Assembly: GCA_963773655.1 (NCBI GenBank)
Contig: CAVZBX010000003.1
Location: forward strand, 496,001-560,000
Length of the DNA stretch: 64,000 bases
From: DASSQJ01 sp963773655
GTDB lineage: Bacteria; Actinomycetota; Actinomycetes; Actinomycetales; Dermatophilaceae
Reading direction: 5' to 3'
Both the position numbers and the translations under genes were made by a program. The first letter of the stretch is position 1, and each line of letters begins with the position of its first letter. Of this stretch, positions 41,307-49,730 are shown one piece after another. The notes beneath the pieces were generated by a model, which had not been told where the DNA came from, did not search any database, and saw only the letters and a program-made list of their open reading frames with translations.

Positions 41307-42257
41307 TCAGAGCACCCGGTCGAGGGTGCGGCCGAGGTCCGTGGTCCGGATGACGCCGTCCTCCAGGACCGCGAGCACCTCGACCCCGTCGGCGGTCCGG
41401 CTCGCGTGCAGCGACGACACCGCACCGACCACCTCGGGGCCGGTCGCCCAGGTCCGGCCTGCGTCCTCGCTGAGCACCAGCCGGCCGCTGACCCCGACAC
41501 CGGCCACGGTGTCGTCGTCGGCCCACGACACGGCGACGAGCAGCTCTGGCGTGTCCACCGGGTCCCAGGTGCGGCCTGAGTCGGTCGTGGAGAGCAGCCC
41601 GGCCTGGGTCGTGGCGAACAGCCGGCCGCCGTCCGGCGACGCGGCGAGCACGTGCGGCGCCGCCGGGGCCGAGCGGGCGGCCCACGAGCGACCACCGTCC
41701 TCGCTGACGCGCAGAGTGCCGTCGAACCCGGCGACGAGTCCGGAGCCGGCGGTGAGGCCGTGGAAGTCGGACTCGCCCCCGCGGGAGACCGGCGTCCAGG
41801 TGGCGCCGCCGTCGGTCGAGCGGATGAGCCCGACGGGTTCGGGCAGGTCGGTCTCGGTGCCGGGGTGGCCGGATCCCAGGTAGCTGCCGTCGGGAGCGAT
41901 CGCGAAGCCCATGAGGTCGACCACCGGGCCCACCGGCGTGGGGCCGCCCGGGTCGAGGCGGAACAGGCCCCCGTGGGTGGCGAGCACCACGTCACCGGTC
42001 ACCGGGTCACGGCCGACCCCGTGGACATGGCCCATCGGGCGGGGCGCACCCGTGGGGCGCGCTCGCGACGGCGTGGTGGACGGCGAGGTGGTGGGGCTGT
42101 CGGTGGCCGTGGGGATGGCCGACGCGGGCGGCGCGGCGGCCGGGGCGTCGGCGCCGCCGCAGCCGGCAAGCACCAGGCCGAGGAGGATCGCGGCGAGAGG
42201 GGCGCCCGCACGCCTGGGACGCGAGGTGGGGCAGGGTGAGGAGGGCTGGCGGGGCAT
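41307..42257 (-). CDS. BNR-repeat (F510_1955-like glycosylhydrolase) lipoprotein
   Basis: The 316-residue protein has a lipoprotein signal (LAAILLGLVLAGCGG) and a Ser/Thr/Pro linker, then beta-propeller BNR/Asp-box repeats: STDGGATWTPV, SEDGGRSWAAR, TTDSGRTWDPV and SEDAGRTWATG. This is the F510_1955 family often found near copper genes; a sialidase activity is unlikely since no catalytic set is visible. ATG 42257 was chosen for GGAGG ten bases upstream and overlaps the preceding stop codon. It is presumably surface anchored. Confidence 0.85.
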   Translation of the reverse strand: MPRQPSSPCPTSRPRRAGAPLAAILLGLVLAGCGGADAPAAAPPASAIPTATDSPTTSPSTTPSRARPTGAPRPMGHVHGVGRDPVTGDVVLATHGGLFRLDPGGPTPVGPVVDLMGFAIAPDGSYLGSGHPGTETDLPEPVGLIRSTDGGATWTPVSRGGESDFHGLTAGSGLVAGFDGTLRVSEDGGRSWAARSAPAAPHVLAASPDGGRLFATTQAGLLSTTDSGRTWDPVDTPELLVAVSWADDDTVAGVGVSGRLVLSEDAGRTWATGPEVVGAVSSLHASRTADGVEVLAVLEDGVIRTTDLGRTLDRVL

Positions 42258-42430
42258 CAGGGGTGTCCTCCGCGGGACGGCGAGTGGCGACGGGCCGGTG
42301 GTGGCGGGCCGTGGGGACGAAGCATCCGGACGATGGCGGTCACGACGAGGGCCCAGAGAAGCACCGTACCGAGCACGACGAGGGCGACGACCCACGGGTG
42401 GACCGCCCAAGACCATCCTCCGGGGCCCAT
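42257..42430 (-). CDS. Small membrane protein (57 residues), first gene of the copper operon
   Basis: This short protein (MGPGGWSWAVHPWVVALVVLG...) has one membrane helix at about residues 10-33 and a Pro/His/Arg-rich tail (PHGPPPPARRHSPSRGGHP). A strong GGGGAGGT ribosome binding site precedes the ATG, and its stop overlaps the BNR lipoprotein ATG by one base. The pattern WxVHPW...TVLLWALVVTAIVR resembles small SHOCT-linked proteins of copper loci. No family name can be given. Confidence 0.65.
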   Translation of the reverse strand: MGPGGWSWAVHPWVVALVVLGTVLLWALVVTAIVRMLRPHGPPPPARRHSPSRGGHP

Positions 42431-42502
42431 CGAGACCACCTCCCCTCGGCGCACGAGCCGGGATCCGCCCCGGCTCCTCCACCATGGCACCCGGGCACGG
42501 TC

Positions 42503-42527
42503 AAGGACCGCTCGTCCTTCCATGAAG
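42503..42527. promoter_or_regulatory. Paired dyads in the copper/two-component divergent region
   Basis: AAGGACCGCTCGTCCTT (42503-42519) and CTTCCATGAAG (42517-42527) are adjacent small dyads. They lie between the divergent starts at 42430 and 42599 and may be the operator of the OmpR-type regulator or of a copper regulator. No clear -10/-35 pair was found in this 168-base interval. Confidence 0.35.
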
Positions 42528-42598
42528 AAACGACGAAGGATCTCCCGCCGGCCGTCCGCGTCTCGACCGCGGCCGTGCGGATCGGACAGACTGCCGGG

Positions 42599-43315
42599 AT
42601 GCGCGCACCCGACGACTCCGTGCCCGCGACGGTGCTCGTCGTCGACGACGAGGCCGCGCTCGCCGCGATGGTGTGCACGTACCTCGAGCGAGCCGGCTAC
42701 GCCACGGTCCGGGCGGGGACCGGCCCGGACGCGGTGCGCGCCGCCAGGGAGCGCCACCCGGACGTGATCGTGCTGGACCTCGGGCTCCCGGGCCTCGACG
42801 GTGTCGAGGTGTGCCGGCAGGTCCGCACCTTCTCGGACTGCTACGTCCTCATGCTCACCGCGCGGACCGAGGAGACCGACCGCCTCATCGGGCTCTCGGT
42901 CGGCGCCGACGACTACATCACCAAGCCGTTCAGTCCGCGCGAGCTCGTCGCGCGGGTGCAGACGGTGCTGCGTCGGCCGCGGACCGGAGCGACGGGGGAG
43001 CCCGGTGAGACACCGGTCCGGGTGTTCGGCGACCTGCGCATCGAGCCGGGGGCCCGCGTCGTGACCGTGGCCGACCGGCCGGTGGAGCTGACCCGCACCG
43101 AGTTCGACATCCTCGACGTCCTGTCCGCACGTCCCCGTTACGCCTGGGCCCGGCGCCGCCTCATCGAGGAGGTCTGGGACCGCGCCTGGGTCGGCGACGA
43201 GCACCTCGTCGACGTCCACGTCGCCCACCTGCGGCGCAAGCTCGGCGACGACCCGACCGCGCCACGGTACGTCGAGACGGTGCGCGGCGTCGGCTACCGG
43301 ATGGGGGCGGGATGA
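42599..43315 (+). CDS. OmpR-family response regulator
   Basis: The 238-residue regulator has a receiver domain (VLVVDDEAAL, phospho-acceptor in VIVLDLGLPGLDG, Lys in ADDYITKPF) and a winged-helix DNA-binding domain (LTRTEFDILDVL, LRRKLGDDPTAPRYVETVRGVGYRM). It pairs with the kinase immediately downstream (GATG-type overlap). The divergent copper operon and the Nuo-like operon that continues behind the kinase are the likely targets. The ATG lacks a convincing ribosome binding site. Confidence 0.93.
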   Translation: MRAPDDSVPATVLVVDDEAALAAMVCTYLERAGYATVRAGTGPDAVRAARERHPDVIVLDLGLPGLDGVEVCRQVRTFSDCYVLMLTARTEETDRLIGLSVGADDYITKPFSPRELVARVQTVLRRPRTGATGEPGETPVRVFGDLRIEPGARVVTVADRPVELTRTEFDILDVLSARPRYAWARRRLIEEVWDRAWVGDEHLVDVHVAHLRRKLGDDPTAPRYVETVRGVGYRMGAG

Positions 43316-44481
43316 CGGTCCAGGCGCCGTCCCCGCCGCGCGGCCCGGCGCCGGGCGGTCCGGGTGCCCCGGCGCCCCGCAGCCTCGCCACCCGACTGAT
43401 GCTCGCCCAGCTCGGCGTGCTGGTGGCCAGCGTGGCCACCGCCGCCGTCGTGGCCTTCCTCGTCGGGCCCCCGATCTTCCACGAGCACCTGCTGCGCGCC
43501 GGTGGCGACCTCACCGACGGTGAGCGGCTCCACGTGGAGCGGGCCTACCTCGACGCGAGCCTGGTCTCCCTGGGGGTGGCCTTCCTCGTGGCCCTCGCCG
43601 CCGCGGGCCTGGTCACCTGGATGCTCGCCGGGCGGCTGCGCCGTCCGCTGACCGAGCTCTCCTCGGCGGCTCGCGAGGTGGCCCGGGGCCGCTACGCGCG
43701 CCGGGTCGAGCCCGGCGGAGCCGGTGCCGAGCTGGACGAGCTCGCCACGTCGTTCAACACCATGGCCGCCCGGCTCGAGGTGGTCGAGGACACCCGGCGG
43801 CGTCTGCTCACCGACCTGGCCCACGAGATGCGGACCCCGCTCGCCACCTGCACCGCCTACCTCGAGGCGCTCGACGACGGGGTGACCACGTGGGGGCCGG
43901 ACGCCAGCGCCGTGCTCGGCCAGCAGGTGGACCGGCTCGCCCGCCTGGCGGCCGACATCGACGACGTCAGCCGCGCGGAGGAGGGACGCCTCTCGCTGGA
44001 CCTGCGGCGCGTCCCGGTGGGCAGACTGCTGGACGCCGGGGTGGCGACGATGCGGGCCAGGTTCGCGGAGAAGGGAGTTCGTCTTCGCGTGACGACCGAC
44101 CCAGCGGCTGATGTCTTCGTCCGCGTCGACGCCCAACGAATCGGCCAGGTCCTCGGCAACCTCCTCGACAACGCACTGCGCCACACGGCGCGCGGGAAGT
44201 CGGTGACGATTGCGCCGAGGGTCGACGGGTACGAGGTCGTCGTGACGGTGGACGACGAGGGCGACGGCATCCCGGCGGAGCAGCTGCCGCACGTCTTCGA
44301 GCGCTTCTACCGCGGGGACACGGCCAGGGACCGCGGAGAGCGGGGCTCGGGCATCGGGCTGACGATCAGCCGGGCCATCGTCGACGCCCACGCCGGCTCG
44401 CTGACCGCGCGCAGCGGTGGGGCGGGGAGGGGGGCGACCTTCGAGCTGCGCCTGCCGTTGGACCCGGGCGTGCCGACGTGA
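43312..44481 (+). CDS. HAMP-containing sensor histidine kinase
   Basis: The 389-residue kinase has two membrane helices near residues 25-50 and 85-108, a very short extracytoplasmic loop, a HAMP domain (GRLRRPLTELSSAAREV), a HisKA domain with the phospho-acceptor in LTDLAHEMRTPLATC near residue 168, and a HATPase domain with DNALRHTARGK and DDEGDGIP and RGSGIGLTI. The short sensor loop suggests metal or membrane sensing. It overlaps both the response regulator and nuoA by four bases, tying signal transduction to the Nuo-like operon. Confidence 0.93.
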   Translation: MTVQAPSPPRGPAPGGPGAPAPRSLATRLMLAQLGVLVASVATAAVVAFLVGPPIFHEHLLRAGGDLTDGERLHVERAYLDASLVSLGVAFLVALAAAGLVTWMLAGRLRRPLTELSSAAREVARGRYARRVEPGGAGAELDELATSFNTMAARLEVVEDTRRRLLTDLAHEMRTPLATCTAYLEALDDGVTTWGPDASAVLGQQVDRLARLAADIDDVSRAEEGRLSLDLRRVPVGRLLDAGVATMRARFAEKGVRLRVTTDPAADVFVRVDAQRIGQVLGNLLDNALRHTARGKSVTIAPRVDGYEVVVTVDDEGDGIPAEQLPHVFERFYRGDTARDRGERGSGIGLTISRAIVDAHAGSLTARSGGAGRGATFELRLPLDPGVPT

Positions 44482-44819
44482 GCGGGCTGGCTGCCACCGC
44501 GGGAGTCGCGGTCCTCGGCGTCGCGCTGCTCTACGGCGCGCACTGGCTGCTCACCCCGTGGCACTCGGTCGTGCGCACGGTCCCCTACCAGTCCGGGTGG
44601 GTGCCGGAGGCGCATGCGCTGTCGAGGTACCACGTGCGGTGGTACCTGGCCACGCTGCTCTTCCTCGCCTTCGACGTCGAGATGCTGTTCATGTACCCGT
44701 GGGCCGTCGTCGTCGCCGACCTCGGGGCGAGCGCCGTCGTCGAGATGTTCCTCTTCCTCGGGGCGCTGCTCGTCGCGGTCGCCTGGGCGTGGCGGGAGGG
44801 GGCGCTGCGGTGGGCGTGA
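44478..44819 (+). CDS. NuoA-like complex I subunit
   Basis: The 113-residue protein is NuoA/ND3-like, with three membrane helices and the conserved YHVRWYLATLLFLAFDVEMLFMYPWA, of which FDVEMLFMYPWA is the hallmark. The N-terminal loop PYQSGWVPEAHALSRY takes the place of the quinone-site cysteine loop (normally ECG), and the Cys is absent. It is the first gene of the Nuo-like operon and its GTG overlaps the histidine kinase stop codon. The next gene begins inside its last codons. Confidence 0.92.
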   Translation: MSGLAATAGVAVLGVALLYGAHWLLTPWHSVVRTVPYQSGWVPEAHALSRYHVRWYLATLLFLAFDVEMLFMYPWAVVVADLGASAVVEMFLFLGALLVAVAWAWREGALRWA

Positions 44820-45985
44820 GGGCGTGGCTGGCGCGACGGGCGGTCCGGGCGACCCGGGTGATCGTCGTCGAGGCGGGTGACGGCTTCGCCGCCCGCGTCG
44901 CCGTGGAACGGGCCCTCGCGGCCCGCGGCTGGCTGGTGGCGGAGTCGCCGGCGAGCGCGGACGCCCTCCTCGTGGCGGGCCGGGCAACGGATGAGCTCGC
45001 CGAGGTCGTCGAGCGGCTCTGGGACGCGATGCCCGGTCCGCGGGCGCGGGCGGCGGTGACGACGGCGGCTGCGGCGCCGGCCGCGCTGGACGAGCTCGCG
45101 GAGCGGCTGACGGACGCGGCCACCCAGGCCGAGGACGCAGCGGCCAGGACCGCCCCCGACCTCGGTGAGGGCATGGACCACGGCGACATGGACGACGAGG
45201 GCATGGACCACGGCGACATGGACGACGAGGGCATGGACCACGGCGACATGGACGACGAGGGCATGGACCACGGCGACATGGACCACGGCGACATGGACAT
45301 GGCACCCGACGGCATCCCCCTGGCCGAGGGATCCGAGGACGACCGTGACGGCCTGGAGATGGACGCGCTGCCCGTGCGCCTGGGCCCGGTGCTGCGCCAC
45401 TGGCCCGCCTCACTCGTTCTCGACGTGACCCTCCACGGCGACCTCGTCACCGAGGCCCGGGCACACCTGCTCGACGACGCTGCCGCGGCCGACGAGGCCG
45501 ACCCCGGCACCCGGGCGGCCCGACGCTGCGACGAGGTCGCCGCCGTGCTCGCCCTCGTGGCCTGGGAGGAGGGCGCGGCGCTGGCGCGAGCCGCCCGCGA
45601 CCAGCTCCTGGCCCAGGGAGGAGGAGACGCCCGGGCCCTCCTGGTGGAGCTGCGGCACCGGGTCGAGCACTCGCGGCTGCTGCGGTGGTCCCTGGCCGGG
45701 GTCGGGCAGGTGTCCGGCGAGGAAGCCCACCGGCTCGGGCTGCCCGCCGGGGCCGCGGGCGACTGCCGCGACCGGCTGCTCCACCTCGTCGACGCCGCCA
45801 CCGCCGCGGCTCGCGCCTACGCCGGCACCGTGGGAGCCGGGGCGACGGAGGGGTCGACGTGGCCGGCCCTCCCCGTCACCGCCTGCGGGCCCCTGGTCCG
45901 GGGGCACGACCTGTCCGTCGCTCGTCTCCTCGTCGCGACCCTCGGGTCGCCGGTCCCCTCCACCGAGGCGGTCCGCGATGCCTGA
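44810..45985 (+). CDS. NuoB/NuoD-like fusion protein with MDHGDM repeats
   Basis: The 391-residue protein occupies the place of nuoB, C and D. Residues about 12-85 resemble NuoB: ADALLVAGRATDELAEVVERLWDAMPGPRARA aligns with the NuoB segment around VAGTLT...YDQMPEPR, shown here as ADALLVAGRATDEL. No Cys remains, so the N2 iron-sulfur cluster cannot form. Residues about 120-165 are repeats of GMDHGDMDDE. The rest (LPVRLGPVLRHWPASLVLDV, LHGDLVTEAR) is distantly NuoD-like; this part is inference. GTG 44810 has GGGAGG upstream. It may be a cluster-free connector for the membrane arm. Confidence 0.75.
   Translation: MGVRAWLARRAVRATRVIVVEAGDGFAARVAVERALAARGWLVAESPASADALLVAGRATDELAEVVERLWDAMPGPRARAAVTTAAAAPAALDELAERLTDAATQAEDAAARTAPDLGEGMDHGDMDDEGMDHGDMDDEGMDHGDMDDEGMDHGDMDHGDMDMAPDGIPLAEGSEDDRDGLEMDALPVRLGPVLRHWPASLVLDVTLHGDLVTEARAHLLDDAAAADEADPGTRAARRCDEVAAVLALVAWEEGAALARAARDQLLAQGGGDARALLVELRHRVEHSRLLRWSLAGVGQVSGEEAHRLGLPAGAAGDCRDRLLHLVDAATAAARAYAGTVGAGATEGSTWPALPVTACGPLVRGHDLSVARLLVATLGSPVPSTEAVRDA
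45167..45303 (+). repeat. 30-base tandem repeats encoding Met/His/Asp-rich repeats
   Basis: Three full 30-base units (45167-45196, 45197-45226, 45227-45256) and a partial fourth encode GMDHGDMDDE-type repeats ending DHGDMDHGDMDMAPD. Units are nearly identical in DNA, so the array is recent or homogenised. Met/His-rich MDHxxM patterns are common in copper-handling proteins. Confidence 0.9.
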
Positions 45986-46913
45986 CGTCACCACCGTGGC
46001 GGCCGGGTGGGCCGTGCTCGCCGCCGCCCTGCTCGCCGTGTTCGCCTCCGCGGCGGTCGTCCTGGACGGCCTGCTGGCGGCACGCGCCTCGGGCCTGCCG
46101 GCGGGGCCGGCACTGAGCCGGCCCCTCGACGAGACCGCGCGGCTGCTCCGGCAGCGGCGGCGCGCCCCGCTGTCGGCCGACACCCTGCTCTGGCGGATCG
46201 GGGGCGGCGGCCTGGTCGTGGCCGCGCTGCTCATGGTCGCCGTGGTCCCGCTCGGCGAGTGGGTCCTCAGCGACCTGGACGTCGGCGTCGTGTGGTTCAA
46301 CACCATGGATGTCGCGGTGTGGGCACTGGTCTGGCTCACCGGCTGGGGTGCGAACTCGGTTCACTCCCTCGTCGGCGGGTACCGGTTCCTCGCCCTCGCC
46401 CTCGCCTACGAGCTCCCCCTGATGTTCGCGCTCGTCGCACCCGCCGTCGCGGCGGCGAGCCTGAACCTCGGCGAGGTCGCCGCGGCCCAGCAGTCGCTGT
46501 GGTTCGTCGTGTGGATGCCGGTCGCCTTCGCCGTCTACTGCCTCGGCGTCGTCGCCTTCTCCGTCTGGGGGCCGTTCGTCCCGCCCGCCGGACCCGACGT
46601 CGCCGGTGGGGTGCTCGCCGAGCTGTCGGGCGTCGACCGACTCCTCGTGCAGGCCGGGCGGCACGCCCTCCTGGCCGCGGGTGCCGCGTTCGCCGTGCCG
46701 ATGTTCCTCGGGGGTGGGGCGGGTCCGCTGTTGCCGGGGTGGGCCTGGGTCCTCGTCAAGACCGCGGCCCTGCTCGCCGCCCTCGTCTGGGTGCGCCGCC
46801 GGCTGCCCGCCGTGCGGCCGGAGCTGTTCATGGAGGTCGGCTGGGTCGTGCTGCTCCCGGCCGTGCTGGTCCAGGACCTCGTCGTCGCCGTCGTCGTGGC
46901 GGGAAGGGGCTGA
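45978..46913 (+). CDS. NuoH-like complex I subunit
   Basis: The 311-residue membrane protein is a diverged NuoH. GWGANSVHSLVGGYRFLALALAYELPLMFAL corresponds to the NuoH region with SLLGG...SYEIP, shown here by SLVGGYRFLALALAYELP. About eight helices are present. The loops that build the quinone channel are shortened: the segment after the first helix is only ALSRPLDETARLLRQRRRAP. NuoH couples quinone chemistry to proton pumping, so loss of quinone-site loops would fit a non-canonical donor. Its ATG overlaps the fusion protein gene by eight bases. Confidence 0.85.
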   Translation: MPDVTTVAAGWAVLAAALLAVFASAAVVLDGLLAARASGLPAGPALSRPLDETARLLRQRRRAPLSADTLLWRIGGGGLVVAALLMVAVVPLGEWVLSDLDVGVVWFNTMDVAVWALVWLTGWGANSVHSLVGGYRFLALALAYELPLMFALVAPAVAAASLNLGEVAAAQQSLWFVVWMPVAFAVYCLGVVAFSVWGPFVPPAGPDVAGGVLAELSGVDRLLVQAGRHALLAAGAAFAVPMFLGGGAGPLLPGWAWVLVKTAALLAALVWVRRRLPAVRPELFMEVGWVVLLPAVLVQDLVVAVVVAGRG

Positions 46914-46915
46914 GG

Positions 46916-47482
46916 ATGGTCGTCGACGTCGTCTTCTGGGTGCTCGCCCTCGTGGCGGTGGCTTCCGCCGTGCTCGTCTTCGTCGTCGACTCGATGGCTC
47001 GCGCCACGTACTCCCTCGCGCTGTCGTTCGTCGCCGTCGGCCTCGTGCTCGTGCTGCTCCAGCAGAACTACGTCGGCGTCGTCACGCTGCTCATGATGCT
47101 CATGGAGATGGCGGTCATGGCCGTCTACATGGTGATGTACATGGGGATGAACCCGGCGCTGATGCCGATGTCGATGGTGCACTCGAAGCGGGCCGCGCTC
47201 GCCGTCTCCGTGACCGCCTTCCTCGTCCTCGGCGCCGGGGCCCTGCTCGTCGACTGGCCGGTGCGCCGCGGCGCCCCGGCGGCCGACGTCACGGCCGCGC
47301 TCGGCGAGGCGATGATGGGCCCGAAGATGCTCGTCATGGTCGTCGTCAGCCCGGTCATGGTCGCGACCATCGTCGGAGGCGTCGTCCTTGCGGCGCACCG
47401 CACCCGCTACGACCGGTTCGGGGACGACCTCGACCTCCGGCCCCCGCGCGACCCCTCCCCGGGAGGGGTGGGCCGGCGATGA
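46916..47482 (+). CDS. NuoJ-like complex I subunit
   Basis: The 188-residue membrane protein has the NuoJ fold, with helix 3 region YVGVVTLLMMLMEMAVMAVYMVMYMGM. This is rich in Met where canonical NuoJ has the YVGAxxVLxxFxxM motif; MLMEMAVMAVYMVM is the core. A long soluble loop follows residue 110. The ATG at 46916 has GAGG just before it. It overlaps the NuoK gene by four bases. Confidence 0.88.
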   Translation: MVVDVVFWVLALVAVASAVLVFVVDSMARATYSLALSFVAVGLVLVLLQQNYVGVVTLLMMLMEMAVMAVYMVMYMGMNPALMPMSMVHSKRAALAVSVTAFLVLGAGALLVDWPVRRGAPAADVTAALGEAMMGPKMLVMVVVSPVMVATIVGGVVLAAHRTRYDRFGDDLDLRPPRDPSPGGVGRR

Positions 47483-47781
47483 CCCTTCAGCTCGTGCTGC
47501 TCGTGGCCGCGGCGCTGTTCGCCGTGGGTCTCTACGGCGCCATCTCGCAGCAGGTCGTCGTCATGGTGATGATGGGGCTGGAGGTCATGGTCAATGCCGT
47601 CATCCTCGCGGCGGGCGCGATGTGGTGGTACCTGGCACCGAACCCGACCGGGCAGGTGCTCCTCCTCGTCGTCCTCGCCGCGATGACCGTCGAGATGGCC
47701 ACCGGCTTCGCCGTCGCGACCCTCTGGCACCGGGCGAAGGGCAGCGACATGACCGACGCGGCGACGGACCTGGCGGGGTGA
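47479..47781 (+). CDS. NuoK-like complex I subunit
   Basis: The 100-residue protein has three membrane helices with the NuoK features GLYGAISQQVVVMVMMGLEVMVNAVIL, of which MGLEVMVNAVIL is the conserved Glu-bearing helix 2, and AAMTVEMATGFAVA with a second Glu in helix 3. Both proton-path glutamates are therefore kept. The ATG overlaps the NuoJ stop codon in ATGA. Confidence 0.92.
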   Translation: MTLQLVLLVAAALFAVGLYGAISQQVVVMVMMGLEVMVNAVILAAGAMWWYLAPNPTGQVLLLVVLAAMTVEMATGFAVATLWHRAKGSDMTDAATDLAG

Positions 47782-47788
47782 GGGGCCG

Positions 47789-49726
47789 ATGACGTCCGCC
47801 ACCGCCGGCCCCCTGCTCTGGGCGCTGGTCCTCCTGCCGGCCCTCGTCGGGTCGGTGCTGCTCCTCGCCGCGCGGCGCCTCGGAGGCGCGGCCGGCGGCG
47901 TCGGGGTGGCCACGGCCGCGGTCACCGCCGGGCTGGCCGCGGCGGTGGCGGTCTGGCGTCCCTCCGTCGGGGTGCCCTTCGTCGCGGGGTCCGACCTCGC
48001 CCTGGCGGTCGACGGGCTCGCCGCCGTCGTCGCGCCGACGGTCGCCGTCGTGACCCTGCTCGTGCTGCTCGCCGCCGCCGCGGACGTCCACGAGTCCCGC
48101 GCGCGCTTCCACGGGCTGATGCTGCTCTTCGCCGCGGCGGTGCTCCTGACCGTGACCGCGACGACGCTGCCCACGCTGCTCCTCGCCTGGGAGGTGATGG
48201 GCGGGACCTCCTACGCGCTGATCGGCTTCCGGTGGCGCGAGCAGCACCGGGTCGGCTCCGGCCTCACCGCCTTCGTCACCACCCGGGCCGCGGACCTCGG
48301 GCTCTACGCCGCCGCGGGGGCGGCCGTCGCCGGGGGTGCGGGGCTCGACCTCGACGCCCTGCCGTCCGCCACGTCCGGATGGCGTGACGTCATCGCGCTC
48401 GGCGTGCTCGTCGCCGCCCTCGGCAAGGCGGCCCAGCTCGTCCTCGCCTTCTGGCTCTCCCGGGCGATGGACGGTCCCAGCCCGGTCAGCGCCCTGCTGC
48501 ACTCGGCGGCGATGGTGGCGATGGGCGGCTACCTGCTCCTGCGGCTGGAGCCCCTGCTCGCCGCAACCGGCTGGGCGGCGACCACCGCCGCGTGGGCCGG
48601 GGCGCTGACCGCGGTGGTGCTCGGCCTGGTCGCCCTCGGCCAGGAGGACCTCAAGCAGCTGCTCGCCGCGTCCACCTCCGCCCAGCTCGGCTACGTCGTC
48701 ATGGCGGCCGGGCTCGGGGCCACGGCGGCCGGCACGGCGCACCTCGTGGCCCACGCGGCGACGAAGGCGGGCCTGTTCCTCGCCGCCGGGGCCTGGCTGT
48801 CGGCCCTCGGCACCAAGCAGCTGGACGGGCTGCGCGGCACCGTCGGTGGGTGGCCCGTGGTCCGGGTGGCGGCCAGCGTCGCCCTCCTGGCGCTGGCTGG
48901 GGTCCCCCCGCTCTCGCTGTGGGCCACCAAGGACCTCGTGCTCGCGGCGGCGATGGAGCACTCGGTCGCCCTGTACGCGGTGGGGACGGTCGGGGCGCTG
49001 CTCTCCGCCGCCTACGCGGGCGCGGCGCTGCGCGTCCTCTGGGCGCCGGTCGGCGAGGAGGAGCGGCGCCGGGCGGCGACGCTGCAGGGCACGGAGGAGG
49101 AGCCCGGCGGCGTCGTCCCGACCGCGGTCACCGCCGCCGTCGTCACCCTCGCCGCGGGCGCGGCCGTCCTCGGCCTGCTCGCCGCGCCGGGAGTGGTGGC
49201 GGCCCTCGGCAGGGCGGTCGGCGGTACCGTCACCGAGCCGACCGCTCCGGAGCTCGTCGGCTCCGCCCTGCTGGCGGCGCTCGGCCTCGGCGTGGTGTGG
49301 CGACGGCCACCGCCACGGCCCCGGTGGGCCCTGTCCTGGCTCGGCCTCGAGCGGGGGGCGAACCTGGCCGTCGTGCGCCCGACCCTTGCTCTGGCACGCG
49401 CGCTCGACCGCGCCGACATCGCCTTCTCCACGAGCACCGAGCGCGTGGTCCGGGGGCTCGTCGCCCTCGCCGCGCGGCTCGCCCGGGCCGACGACGGGCT
49501 CGCCGGTCGGGTCGACGGTGCCGCGCACACGACGGCGGCCGTGGCGGTGGTGTCCGGGCGCGCCGACGACCGCTGGGTCGACGGCGCCGTCCGGGCGGTC
49601 GTCCGGCGGGTCCGGCAGGGGGGCGCACTGGCCCGGCGCCCCCAGACCGGGCTGCTGCACCAGTACTACGTCCAGGCCGTCGCGCTCGTCGCGGCCGGCG
49701 CCGCCCTCGTCCTCGTCGTGAGGTGA
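47789..49726 (+). CDS. NuoL-like antiporter-type subunit
   Basis: The 645-residue protein has about sixteen membrane helices and the MrpA/NuoL fold. The helix-5 Glu is in LLAWEVMGGTSYALIGF and the helix-7 Lys in ALGKAAQLVLAFWL. The broken-helix region GPSPVSALLHSAAMVAMGGYLLLR and GYVVMAAGLG are also typical. The segment usually reading WLPDAM here is WLSRAM, so one conserved Asp is Arg. A long C-terminal lateral helix (about residues 520-600) is present. GTG/ATG spacing suggests coupling; ATG 47789 follows NuoK by seven bases. Confidence 0.92.
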   Translation: MTSATAGPLLWALVLLPALVGSVLLLAARRLGGAAGGVGVATAAVTAGLAAAVAVWRPSVGVPFVAGSDLALAVDGLAAVVAPTVAVVTLLVLLAAAADVHESRARFHGLMLLFAAAVLLTVTATTLPTLLLAWEVMGGTSYALIGFRWREQHRVGSGLTAFVTTRAADLGLYAAAGAAVAGGAGLDLDALPSATSGWRDVIALGVLVAALGKAAQLVLAFWLSRAMDGPSPVSALLHSAAMVAMGGYLLLRLEPLLAATGWAATTAAWAGALTAVVLGLVALGQEDLKQLLAASTSAQLGYVVMAAGLGATAAGTAHLVAHAATKAGLFLAAGAWLSALGTKQLDGLRGTVGGWPVVRVAASVALLALAGVPPLSLWATKDLVLAAAMEHSVALYAVGTVGALLSAAYAGAALRVLWAPVGEEERRRAATLQGTEEEPGGVVPTAVTAAVVTLAAGAAVLGLLAAPGVVAALGRAVGGTVTEPTAPELVGSALLAALGLGVVWRRPPPRPRWALSWLGLERGANLAVVRPTLALARALDRADIAFSTSTERVVRGLVALAARLARADDGLAGRVDGAAHTTAAVAVVSGRADDRWVDGAVRAVVRRVRQGGALARRPQTGLLHQYYVQAVALVAAGAALVLVVR

Positions 49727-49730
49727 CCGC

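Noticed and set aside
41307..42257. True exo-sialidase
   Set aside because: Only BNR-type Asp boxes are visible; the catalytic Arg triad, Tyr and Asp of sialidases were not found, and the context is copper handling.
45167..45303. Tandem repeats as a CRISPR array
   Set aside because: Repeats are contiguous without unique spacers and encode a clean in-frame peptide repeat.
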